Below, in pieces: positions 1-4,624 of a stretch of 15,604 bases of DNA. Below the pieces are notes generated by a model that was given only the letters and a program-made list of their open reading frames with translations, was not told the DNA's origin and did no database searches. The translations under genes and the position numbers were made by a program. Positions within the stretch are counted from its first letter, which is position 1; the number at the start of each line of letters is the position of its first letter. The stretch spans positions 1 to 15,604 of the forward strand of contig JBAWYD010000061.1 of NCBI GenBank assembly GCA_037143735.1, given 5' to 3'. The DNA is from JAPLJQ01 sp037143735. Its GTDB lineage: Bacteria; Desulfobacterota; Syntrophia; Syntrophales; UBA2185.

Positions 1-184
1 GAGTGAAAGCTGAAAGATTAAAGGTCAAAGCATAAGAGATCAAAGATATATCAAGTTGAGGTGCAAACGGATTAACAAGCAGAAGCCTTAAGGCTTCTGC
101 TATATCGCTATGCATATCCGGGCGTTTCCGCATCCAACCTTTGAATGACCGTGTAAATGCATTACTCCATATCATTGTTCTCAT
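1..184 (-). pseudogene. RelE/YafQ-like toxin, N-terminal part only, runs off the left edge
   Basis: An open frame starts at an ATG whose ATGA overlaps the stop of the antitoxin gene (181-393), the usual coupling of type II toxin-antitoxin pairs. It begins MRTMIWSNAFTRSFKGWMRK and continues with an ALRLLLVNPFAPQLD segment. This matches the start of RelE-family mRNA interferase toxins: a first beta strand, then helices with basic residues, then a 'PFxPxL' turn. Beyond about position 55 the translation no longer looks like RelE (the expected H-K-L-x-G and R-I-V-F segments are missing) and the DNA becomes low-complexity AG-rich sequence. I therefore infer truncation or rearrangement, although the frame stays open to position 1. 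It may be completed outside the window in another form. Confidence 0.5.
79..100. repeat. 22-bp perfect palindrome inside the toxin remnant
   Basis: Positions 79-100 are a perfect inverted repeat without a loop, centred on TTAA (arms GCAGAAGCCTT). It lies in the reading frame of the RelE-like remnant. It may be chance or a cruciform or protein-binding site; nothing else here explains it. Confidence 0.5.
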
Positions 185-393
185 TGGGTAATCTCAAGCA
201 TGAGGTCATCAACTGTGCCCCGCCTGACTTCGCCACGGGCATACTCATCCCGCGCTTCCTTAACGGTTTGCGCAAGCCGATCTCTCCGTTCATCTGTTAA
301 CCGCCGTTTGACAATTTCGATAAGCGATTCTTTTTGCTCTTCGGGAAAAGATTCTATAATTTCTAAAGCTTCATCAAAAGTTCCGGTTTTCAT
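181..393 (-). CDS. Small antitoxin-like protein, partner of the RelE-like toxin
   Basis: This 70-residue acidic, helix-rich protein has a strong ribosome site (GGGAGGT, 9 bases before the ATG). Its stop overlaps the start of a RelE-like toxin by ATGA, so antitoxin-first translational coupling is visible. The helical N-terminus (EALEIIESFPEEQKESLIEI) resembles the small antitoxins that precede RelE/ParE-type toxins. I cannot assign a named Pfam family with certainty. If the downstream toxin is truncated, as it appears, this gene is an orphan antitoxin. Role inferred: binds and neutralises the toxin and probably represses its own promoter. Confidence 0.65.
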   Translation of the reverse strand: MKTGTFDEALEIIESFPEEQKESLIEIVKRRLTDERRDRLAQTVKEARDEYARGEVRRGTVDDLMLEITQ

Positions 394-472
394 AAAGTTT
401 TACCTCCCTTTTCACAACCTTGTTGGAACCAACCATTGTGCTCTGTTCAAGGATATCGGTCGTCAAGCCTTT

Positions 473-504
473 GGGGGTCAGGTCTTGCATTTTAGCGTTT
501 TGCA
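473..504 (+). repeat. Dispersed RAYT-associated repeat, copy 1
   Basis: Near-consensus copy of the ~30-bp element (GGGGGTCAGGTCTTG then CATTTTAGCGTTTTGCA). It lies 12 bp past the stop codon of the ORF6N gene, with the GGGGG end facing away from that gene. Confidence 0.85.
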
Positions 505-515
505 TGGGGGGAGAG

Positions 516-1061
516 TCATTTTTTCTTCTTCTTTATCGTGTGCTTGAACTTCAAAACCGCAAAGTTCAGCTCAATGGATGTCTCTGTATCGCTCGTTTGC
601 AAGTCGTCATCAAAGATTCCGGCGATCAATTCTCCGCTTCTCTGCATGAGTGCCTTCTGATCAGATTTATCTTTAACAATCGATAGCTCCTGAATACTTC
701 TTGATAGCTGTCTGATTTTTGCAAAAGTCTCGATGATCGCCAAGGTAGCCTGAACTGCCTGTGGACTTTTGAGGATGGTGGCCAGCATATACAAGCCTTT
801 TTCGGGGAAGGCGCTTGGTAGCTTAACTTTTCCGCCTTTTGTTGAAGTCGAAAATTTCGACTTCAACCCATCCCACTCTGTCTTATCCAGTTCGATGATG
901 TATCCAGATGGAAACTTGTCAGGATTATTCTTTACGGCCTCATTGATGCGTTTTGTCTCAACGCCGTATATTTCGGCGACATCGCTATCGAGCAGAACAC
1001 TTTGGCCACTCAACTCAACAATCAGGTCCTTTAAATTCTCAAATTTTGCTATTGCGTTCAT
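516..1061 (-). CDS. ORF6N domain protein
   Basis: A 181-residue protein whose N-terminal ~100 residues fit the ORF6N domain: 'GQSVLLDSDVAEIYGVETKRINEAVKNN' (residues ~19-46) followed by FPSGYIIEL and then a KGLYMLATILKSPQA segment. ORF6N is a KilA-N/Bro-related putative DNA-binding domain found in phage antirepressor-like and chromosomal accessory genes. The C-terminal half is helical and ends in a lysine run (HTIKKKKK), typical of the chromosomal versions. The start ATG overlaps the stop of a 27-codon ORF (1058-1141) by ATGA, so translation is probably coupled to it; there is no independent strong Shine-Dalgarno. Exact function is unknown; DNA binding is inferred from the domain. Confidence 0.8.
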   Translation of the reverse strand: MNAIAKFENLKDLIVELSGQSVLLDSDVAEIYGVETKRINEAVKNNPDKFPSGYIIELDKTEWDGLKSKFSTSTKGGKVKLPSAFPEKGLYMLATILKSPQAVQATLAIIETFAKIRQLSRSIQELSIVKDKSDQKALMQRSGELIAGIFDDDLQTSDTETSIELNFAVLKFKHTIKKKKK

Positions 1062-1141
1062 ATCAGCTCATCGGCCAAGAGATGCGCAAGGTCCAGTTGG
1101 TAGAGCTTTCCTTTTTCATACGCGCCGGTTGTGTCTGCCAT
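1058..1141 (-). CDS. 27-residue ORF coupled to the ORF6N gene
   Basis: It starts at an ATG behind a very strong ribosome site (CGGAGGAGCATC-ATG) and encodes MADTTGAYEKG followed by KLYQLDLAHLLADELI, then stops in an ATGA overlap with the ORF6N gene. The ribosome site is better than that of the larger gene, so this may be a leader peptide or small partner that drives translation of ORF6N. It could equally be the truncated start of a lost gene. I recognise no family. Confidence 0.45.
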   Translation of the reverse strand: MADTTGAYEKGKLYQLDLAHLLADELI

Positions 1142-1172
1142 GATGCTCCTCCGTAAAAAAATGTTTTAGGTT

Positions 1173-1214
1173 TTAGGTTGATTCGGCATCGGTATGAAAA
1201 GTTGCCTTTCTCAT
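1173..1214 (-). pseudogene. Remnant of a ParE/RelE-type toxin (13 codons)
   Basis: An ATG overlaps the stop of the antitoxin gene 1211-1441 (ATGA), exactly where the toxin of this antitoxin class belongs. It reads MRKATFHTDAEST then stop. The F-H-x-D/E-A-E pattern is the usual first strand of ParE/RelE-superfamily toxins paired with this antitoxin family. After 13 codons it runs into AT-rich sequence containing a short tandem 'CCTAAAA', so the rest of the gene has been lost. Confidence 0.5.
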
Positions 1215-1441
1215 GAAATCCGGGTCCTCGCATCTCGAAAAGCCTCTTCAGCAGATATTTCCCGGGCCTTACCGTCCCTGAGGTTCTTCAGTCTTTTCTC
1301 TGCCTCGGCAACCCAAAAGTGAAGATTCTCTTCCTCGGATGGCGCGTCAAGACTCAAAATGAGTTTCCCCGCAAGTTGAGCTCGTGCTTCTATGCTCAGT
1401 TTCATGACCTCACTCTCCAGATCCTCAATATTGTAAGTCAT
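1211..1441 (-). CDS. Addiction-module antitoxin (TIGR02574 / Unstab_antitox type), orphaned
   Basis: A 76-residue protein with the layout of the 'putative addiction module component' family. The N-terminal helix has the pattern LESEVMKLSIEARAQLAGKL, followed by a short SLD hinge, and the C-terminus carries ISAEEAFRDARTRI, the segment that in this family precedes a ParE/RelE toxin. The start is supported by GGAGTG 8 bases upstream. Its stop overlaps the ATG of what should be the toxin, but that frame ends after 13 codons. The antitoxin is therefore intact while its toxin is destroyed, which is the expected order of decay for such modules. Confidence 0.75.
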   Translation of the reverse strand: MTYNIEDLESEVMKLSIEARAQLAGKLILSLDAPSEEENLHFWVAEAEKRLKNLRDGKAREISAEEAFRDARTRIS

Positions 1442-1462
1442 AGTCTTTCACTCCTTAAAAAA

Positions 1463-1492
1463 GTTTTAGGCGTTAAGTATCAATACAGTCAA
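1463..1492 (-). promoter_or_regulatory. Possible sigma70 promoter of the orphan antitoxin
   Basis: On the minus strand TTGACT (1492-1487) and TAAAAC (1468-1463) are 18 bp apart. They lie about 20 bp before the antitoxin start, which would leave a very short leader. The -10 is weak (4 of 6 matches). Confidence 0.35.
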
Positions 1493-1562
1493 TGAGATAT
1501 TTTTTTCATTCCCTGAAAATCGAGGCTCATGTAGCGGTACGGGATTCTCCGTCGGATAAAGG

Positions 1563-1748
1563 GATTTAATGAAGTTCACAATTTTTTCAAACATTATAGA
1601 CATCCCATTTATAGCGCCGCAAATTTTCCTCGTCCCTGAACCACGCGATTGTTTCCCGGATTCCCTGCTTCAGCGTATATTCTGGCTTCCACCCTGTCAA
1701 CCTGCGAATCTTTTCGTTACTGCCCAACAGCCGCTCCACCTCATCAGG
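1563..1748 (-). pseudogene. Truncated second copy of the legB 3' end
   Basis: This stretch aligns by eye with 3354-3542, the end of the intact legB gene and about 20 bp beyond its stop, at roughly 90% identity (about 13 differences in 153 bases). Translated, it gives EVERLLGSNEKIRRLTGWKP and so on to KWDVYNV-stop (TGA at 1589-1587). Only two residues differ from intact LegB (K for Q, D for N), so nearly all substitutions are synonymous. The fragment thus descends from a functional allele, not from a recent local duplication. It is cut a few bases before repeat copy 2. Just downstream (about 1500-1560) a short open stretch ending MSLDFQGMKKISH-stop may be another gene fragment, unrecognised. 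Apart from this fragment, repeat copy 2 and the weak promoter, 1442-1791 holds no gene. Confidence 0.8.
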
Positions 1749-1752
1749 TGTT

Positions 1753-1783
1753 GGGGGTCAGGTCTTGCATTTTAGCGTTCTGC
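1753..1783 (+). repeat. Dispersed RAYT-associated repeat, copy 2
   Basis: Copy of the ~30-bp element with one change (GCGTTC for GCGTTT). It sits between the broken end of the legB fragment and the stop codon of the DUF2283 gene, so the fragment's breakpoint coincides with the element. Confidence 0.85.
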
Positions 1784-1791
1784 GGGGGGCG

Positions 1792-2025
1792 CTAACCGGC
1801 ATGCTTGATGGTCTTGTTTTCAAGATGGAGGTTTTCGGTCGAGATATTGAAGAGATCGGTCAGCGCATATCTTTCGGTAGCATCCAATACTTCCAGACCG
1901 ATCAATTTCCCGTTTTCATCCAAGTCGATGTTCAGACCATCTTCGATTTCAACCGTGCGCGTTACATATTTTTCCTGCAAACGGATGTAGATGGCATCAA
2001 TTTGATTGTCATATTCGATCTTCAT
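1792..2025 (-). CDS. DUF2283 family protein
   Basis: A 77-residue protein starting MKIEYDNQIDAIYIRLQEK, with the DUF2283 hallmarks: an 'A-x-Y-I-R-L' strand, then TRTVEIEDGLNIDLDENGKL and IGLEVLDATERY. Small DUF2283 proteins are common next to toxin-antitoxin genes and are often found in pairs with small DUF4258-type or RelE-like partners. No such partner is intact here. The start is well supported by GGGGAGGT 6 bases before the ATG. The function of the family is not established. The last codons (KHAG) end about 9 bp from repeat copy 2, so the natural C-terminus may have been trimmed. Confidence 0.8.
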   Translation of the reverse strand: MKIEYDNQIDAIYIRLQEKYVTRTVEIEDGLNIDLDENGKLIGLEVLDATERYALTDLFNISTENLHLENKTIKHAG

Positions 2026-2048
2026 ATCTTACCTCCCCTTAACCATTG

Positions 2049-2073
2049 CAGGTCTTGCATTTTAGCGTTTTGC
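2049..2073 (+). repeat. Dispersed repeat, copy 3, 5'-truncated
   Basis: It contains CAGGTCTTGCATTTTAGCG plus TTTTGC but lacks the leading GGGGGT. On the minus strand it provides the last codons (AAA CGC TAA) of the HEPN gene. Confidence 0.8.
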
Positions 2074-2466
2074 GGGTGGTTGAACATAATTCTGAATATT
2101 GAAAATGAACCCGCGCGCTTTTTCGAGATATTCTGAAACCATATTGAGGTCCGGAGCTGAAAAATCTATATAATCAAACTTCTGGCGATATTCAAACGCC
2201 TTATTGTATAGCCGTCCCATCTCTATAGGGAAAATGCTGGTCTTGACCATTTCCCGATTAAAATAGGCCTTAACCTGTCCATGTTTGGAAAAGGAGACTT
2301 CTCGCAACACAAGTACGGCTTGAACCGCATAAAACATCGCATAATAGATACGATTCATCGAAAATGTAAGCATATTGTTTTCCAACATGATTTCTGCGGC
2401 CCGGAGGGATTCATGGGACCGCTCCATGCGATAGGAAATCAGGGCCTGAGAATTCTGTTTTTTCAT
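2062..2466 (-). CDS. HEPN domain protein (toxin partner of MNT), pair 1
   Basis: A 134-residue all-helical protein of the HEPN family (PF05168 type). Visible signatures are an N-terminal SYRMERSHESLRAAEIML helix, then NRIYYAMFYAVQAVL (about 38-52), then SKHGQVKAYF and FEYRQKFDYID. Many relatives have 'RxYYAMFHA'; here the His position is Tyr, which may matter for RNase activity. Its ATG overlaps the MNT stop by ATGA, so the two are co-translated. In known HEPN/MNT systems the HEPN protein is the toxin (RNA cleavage) and MNT inactivates it by AMPylation. The C-terminal 'AKR-stop' is encoded by repeat copy 3, so the original end has been replaced. Confidence 0.85.
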   Translation of the reverse strand: MKKQNSQALISYRMERSHESLRAAEIMLENNMLTFSMNRIYYAMFYAVQAVLVLREVSFSKHGQVKAYFNREMVKTSIFPIEMGRLYNKAFEYRQKFDYIDFSAPDLNMVSEYLEKARGFIFNIQNYVQPPAKR

Positions 2467-2777
2467 ACGGGTATGCCTTCGGTTCGGATCTTTTCATAAA
2501 TAGGCGCTGTTCCCGATCTACCGATCAAATCCCGATCATCAATAATGATAAGATCGATGAGACAATCATGCTTAAGTTCAAGATCATAGGCTATATCAAA
2601 CAGAGCTTCCTCAACTTGCCTGTTTACATGAGAAAGGTGAACAAATACATCGATATCTGATTCTGGTGTGAGGTTTCCACGCGCCGAAGATCCAAAAACC
2701 CGTATTTCCTTAAGACTGTATTTTTCTGAAATCCGGTCTTTTAGTTCACCCACAATCTGTTGAATCTTCTTTTTCAT
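2463..2777 (-). CDS. MNT-type minimal nucleotidyltransferase (antitoxin), pair 1
   Basis: A 104-residue protein of the MNT/polymerase-beta nucleotidyltransferase fold. It carries the active-site signature GSSARGNLTPESDIDVFV (about residues 29-46), that is GS-x(n)-D-x-D, with a later conserved aspartate in LKHDCLIDLIIID. It is the first gene of a two-gene unit with HEPN (4-base overlap). By analogy with characterised HEPN/MNT modules it would transfer AMP to the HEPN toxin. AAGGAG lies 10 bases before the ATG, slightly far but acceptable. The C-terminal RTEGIPV is shared in pattern with the MNT of pair 2 (REGIPI). Confidence 0.87.
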   Translation of the reverse strand: MKKKIQQIVGELKDRISEKYSLKEIRVFGSSARGNLTPESDIDVFVHLSHVNRQVEEALFDIAYDLELKHDCLIDLIIIDDRDLIGRSGTAPIYEKIRTEGIPV

Positions 2778-2799
2778 CTTAAGCTTACTCCTTATCGCT

Positions 2800-2832
2800 G
2801 GGGGTCAGGTCTTGCATTTTAGCGTTTTGCAT
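2800..2832 (+). repeat. Dispersed RAYT-associated repeat, copy 4
   Basis: Full copy of the ~30-bp element, located immediately upstream of the MNT ribosome site of pair 1. Confidence 0.85.
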
Positions 2833-2854
2833 TGGGTAGCGCATGTGTGGCATA

Positions 2855-2950
2855 TCAATCTGTATTAAATATATCTCCGGGTAGTCCGAATTTATCAATC
2901 AGATCATTAAGCGCATAAGATAAAATCATGGTTTTGGGGGCTTTAGGCAT
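2855..2950 (-). CDS. 31-residue ORF overlapping the end of the HicB-like gene
   Basis: It reads MPKAPKTMILSYALNDLIDK then FGLPGDIFNTD-stop, with the ATG inside the last codons of the HicB-like gene (8-base overlap). It could be a coupled small protein or the surviving start of a lost partner gene. No good ribosome site and no family recognised. Weakly supported. Confidence 0.3.
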   Translation of the reverse strand: MPKAPKTMILSYALNDLIDKFGLPGDIFNTD

Positions 2951-3325
2951 AAATGATGTCCGGCCGGATTTCTTTGACGGAATCGACCGTGAAATACGTT
3001 ATCGATTTGCTGAGCGATTTTTTCAGATCAGCGATACTGGTTCTTGCTTCCAAATCATTGAACATTCGCCAGTATTTATTTTGAGCTGAATCATAAAGGA
3101 TATCCATCGCCTTATCTTCTACTGCCGTCAGGATATACTCTTTCAATGCCGCTCCCAGAGACTCAAGGGCTTCTTTTTCATTTTCTCCATGAGAGGAAAT
3201 GGTGAAATCCAGACATCTGGCTACAATCACATTATCTTCCCTGGTAAAGAGAATATGAAGATTCGGTGACTCCCACACACCTCGCCCAGTTTGACTTTTA
3301 TCCTTCGAGCACTGATTCCTTTCAT
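2943..3325 (-). pseudogene. HicB-like (UPF0150-type) protein with a probable 2-bp frameshift near its start
   Basis: The body of the frame reads ESPNLHILFTREDNVIVARC and LDFTISSHGENEKEALESLG, with ALKEYI following. This is the strand-strand-helix pattern of HicB/UPF0150 antitoxin-like proteins, with a longer C-terminal tail. The in-frame start would be a GTG at 3332 without a usable ribosome site. The best-placed start is an ATG at 3325 with GAGGT 5 bases upstream, but it is in another frame. Removing one GT from the (GT)3 tract at 3274-3279 joins the two frames into MKGISARRIKVKLGEV + WESPNLHILF, which looks like a natural N-terminus. So I infer a +2 slip, either a real mutation or a sequencing error. 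No HicA toxin is seen. Confidence 0.6.
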
Positions 3326-3342
3326 AAAACACCTCTATTCTC

Positions 3343-3360
3343 TGGGGTCTTGAAATTTAA
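3343..3360 (+). repeat. Degenerate copy of the dispersed repeat
   Basis: TGGGGTCTTGAAATTTA resembles the element with an internal deletion, in the variant (GGTCTTGAAATTTAGCG) also seen in copy 7 at 4580-4609. It lies just past the legB stop. Confidence 0.4.
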
Positions 3361-3377
3361 TGAAGCTGACTATTTTT

Positions 3378-4394
3378 TCAAACATTATAGACATTCCATT
3401 TATAGCGCCGTAGATTTTCCTCGTCCCTGAACCATGCGATGGTTTCCCGGATTCCCTGCTTCAGGGTATACTCCGGCTGCCACCCTGTCAACCTGCGAAT
3501 CTTTTCGTTACTGCCCAGCAGTCGTTCCACTTCACTTTTTTCAGGCCGTATGCGAATATCATCAGAGACGATCCTGGCCGTCGGATTGATCTGGTCGATA
3601 ATCTCGCGGGCAAGCTGCCCGATAGAAATCTCCTGTTGGGAGGCAATGTTTATCTCTTCTCCAATCGTGGCTTGTGTTTCTGCAATCGCAATGAAACCGT
3701 CCACGGTATCCTTGACATAATTAAAATCGCGGGTTGGATGAACGCTGCCCAGTTTGATTTCTGTCGCGCCGGCAAGCAACTGGGTAATGATGGTGGGGAT
3801 GACCGCCCGGGCCGATTGACGCGGCCCATACGTATTAAACGGCCTGACAATAGTCACGGGGGTATTGAAACTGCGATAAAAGCTTTCCGCTATCCGGTCT
3901 GCCCCGATTTTGGTAGCGGAATAGGGCGATTGTCCCTGGAAGGGATGCCGCTCATCAATGGGAACATATTGCGCTGTTCCATAAACTTCCGACGTGGATG
4001 TAATCAGTACGCGCCTTTGGGGACAGATTTGAAATCTGTCCCCAAAAGATGCTGCCTGAAGTACGTTTAATGTGCCTTTGATGTTGGTATCTACGTAACT
4101 GTCCGGGGAGTGATAACTGAACGGAATGGCGATAAGTGCGGCCAGATGAAAAACCATGTCCATCCCCTGCATGGCCTTCCTCACCCCATTGGGATCGCGG
4201 ATATCCCCTGCAAATACATCGATCTTGTCCAGTTTTTCTTTGGGAAATGTATCCAGCCAACCCCAACTGTTGAAGGAGTTATAATGCACAAAGGCCCGTA
4301 CCTGACAGCCTTTGTCCAGTAAGGCTTCCACCAGATGACTGCCGATAAATCCATCCGCGCCGGTGACTAATATTTTTTGGTTTGTTAAATCCAT
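3378..4394 (-). CDS. legB: LegB-like NAD-dependent sugar-nucleotide 4,6-dehydratase
   Basis: A 338-residue extended SDR enzyme. From the chosen start MDLTNQKILV it shows the Rossmann motif TGADGFIGS (11-19), the family signature FNSWGWLDTFPKE (about 41-53), TSTSE (132-136) and the catalytic Y158-S-A-T-K162. The WGWLDT and GDIRDPNGV segments are typical of LegB, which makes the 4-keto-6-deoxy sugar nucleotide in legionaminic-type nonulosonate synthesis. A related 4,6-dehydratase for another amino sugar is possible. A longer frame (to 4475) starts in repeat DNA and I reject it; the chosen ATG lacks a clear ribosome site. Residues about 115-127 (SFGDRFQICPQRR) contain a REP-like palindrome inserted in frame, making this loop about six residues longer than usual. 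None of the nonulosonate partner genes (legC, legI, neuA-like) are in this window. Confidence 0.85.
   Translation of the reverse strand: MDLTNQKILVTGADGFIGSHLVEALLDKGCQVRAFVHYNSFNSWGWLDTFPKEKLDKIDVFAGDIRDPNGVRKAMQGMDMVFHLAALIAIPFSYHSPDSYVDTNIKGTLNVLQAASFGDRFQICPQRRVLITSTSEVYGTAQYVPIDERHPFQGQSPYSATKIGADRIAESFYRSFNTPVTIVRPFNTYGPRQSARAVIPTIITQLLAGATEIKLGSVHPTRDFNYVKDTVDGFIAIAETQATIGEEINIASQQEISIGQLAREIIDQINPTARIVSDDIRIRPEKSEVERLLGSNEKIRRLTGWQPEYTLKQGIRETIAWFRDEENLRRYKWNVYNV
4016..4046. repeat. 31-bp perfect palindrome inserted in frame within legB
   Basis: Arms TTTGGGGACAGATTT and its complement surround a single G. The minus strand reads it as FGDRFQICPQ. It is the same palindrome family as 7252-7276. 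Confidence 0.9.
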
Positions 4395-4416
4395 AATGAA
4401 ATTGCTATGGCAGTCA

Positions 4417-4443
4417 GGGGTCAGGTCTTGTTTTTTAGCGTTT
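4417..4443 (+). repeat. Dispersed repeat, copy 5
   Basis: Variant with GTTTTTTAGCG in place of GCATTTTAGCG. It lies 22 bp before the legB start, followed directly by the first 39-bp direct repeat. Confidence 0.8.
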
Positions 4444-4447
4444 GAGA

Positions 4448-4486
4448 TCCGGAGGTCAGTTTGAAAACTGAACACATTGTGATAAG
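4448..4486. repeat. 39-bp direct repeat, first copy
   Basis: Identical to 4540-4578. It contains the imperfect palindrome TCAGTTTGAAAACTGA, a variant of the GGGGTCAGTTTT palindrome family. Confidence 0.85.
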
Positions 4487-4495
4487 CATGTTATC

Positions 4496-4528
4496 GGGGG
4501 TCAGGTCTTGCATTTTAGCGTTTTGCAT
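4496..4528 (+). repeat. Dispersed repeat, copy 6
   Basis: Consensus copy. With the inverted copy 7 it encloses the second 39-bp repeat, GGGGG ends outward, as a 114-bp unit (4496-4609). Confidence 0.85.
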
Positions 4529-4539
4529 GAGGGACGGAC

Positions 4540-4578
4540 TCCGGAGGTCAGTTTGAAAACTGAACACATTGTGATAAG
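4540..4578. repeat. 39-bp direct repeat, second copy
   Basis: Exact copy of 4448-4486, located inside the inverted pair formed by element copies 6 and 7. Confidence 0.85.
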
Positions 4579-4579
4579 G

Positions 4580-4624
4580 AAAAACGCTAAATTTCAAGAC
4601 CTGACCCCCAAAAGCCTGACCCCC
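4580..4624 (-). repeat. Dispersed repeat, copy 7, with a short tandem partial copy
   Basis: Inverted copy (4580-4609) of the variant GGTCTTGAAATTTAGCG. It is followed at 4615-4624 by another CCTGACCCCC, a tandem duplication of 15 bp (CTTTTGGGGGTCAGG on the minus strand). It encodes the C-terminus of the AAA ATPase. Confidence 0.85.

Noticed and set aside
4395..4475. Longer N-terminus of LegB (from 4475)
   Set aside because: The added residues come from repeat DNA, and the Rossmann fold begins normally at MDLTNQKILVTGADG.
473..4624. CRISPR array
   Set aside because: Repeats are dispersed by hundreds of bases, in both orientations, without regular spacers or cas genes.
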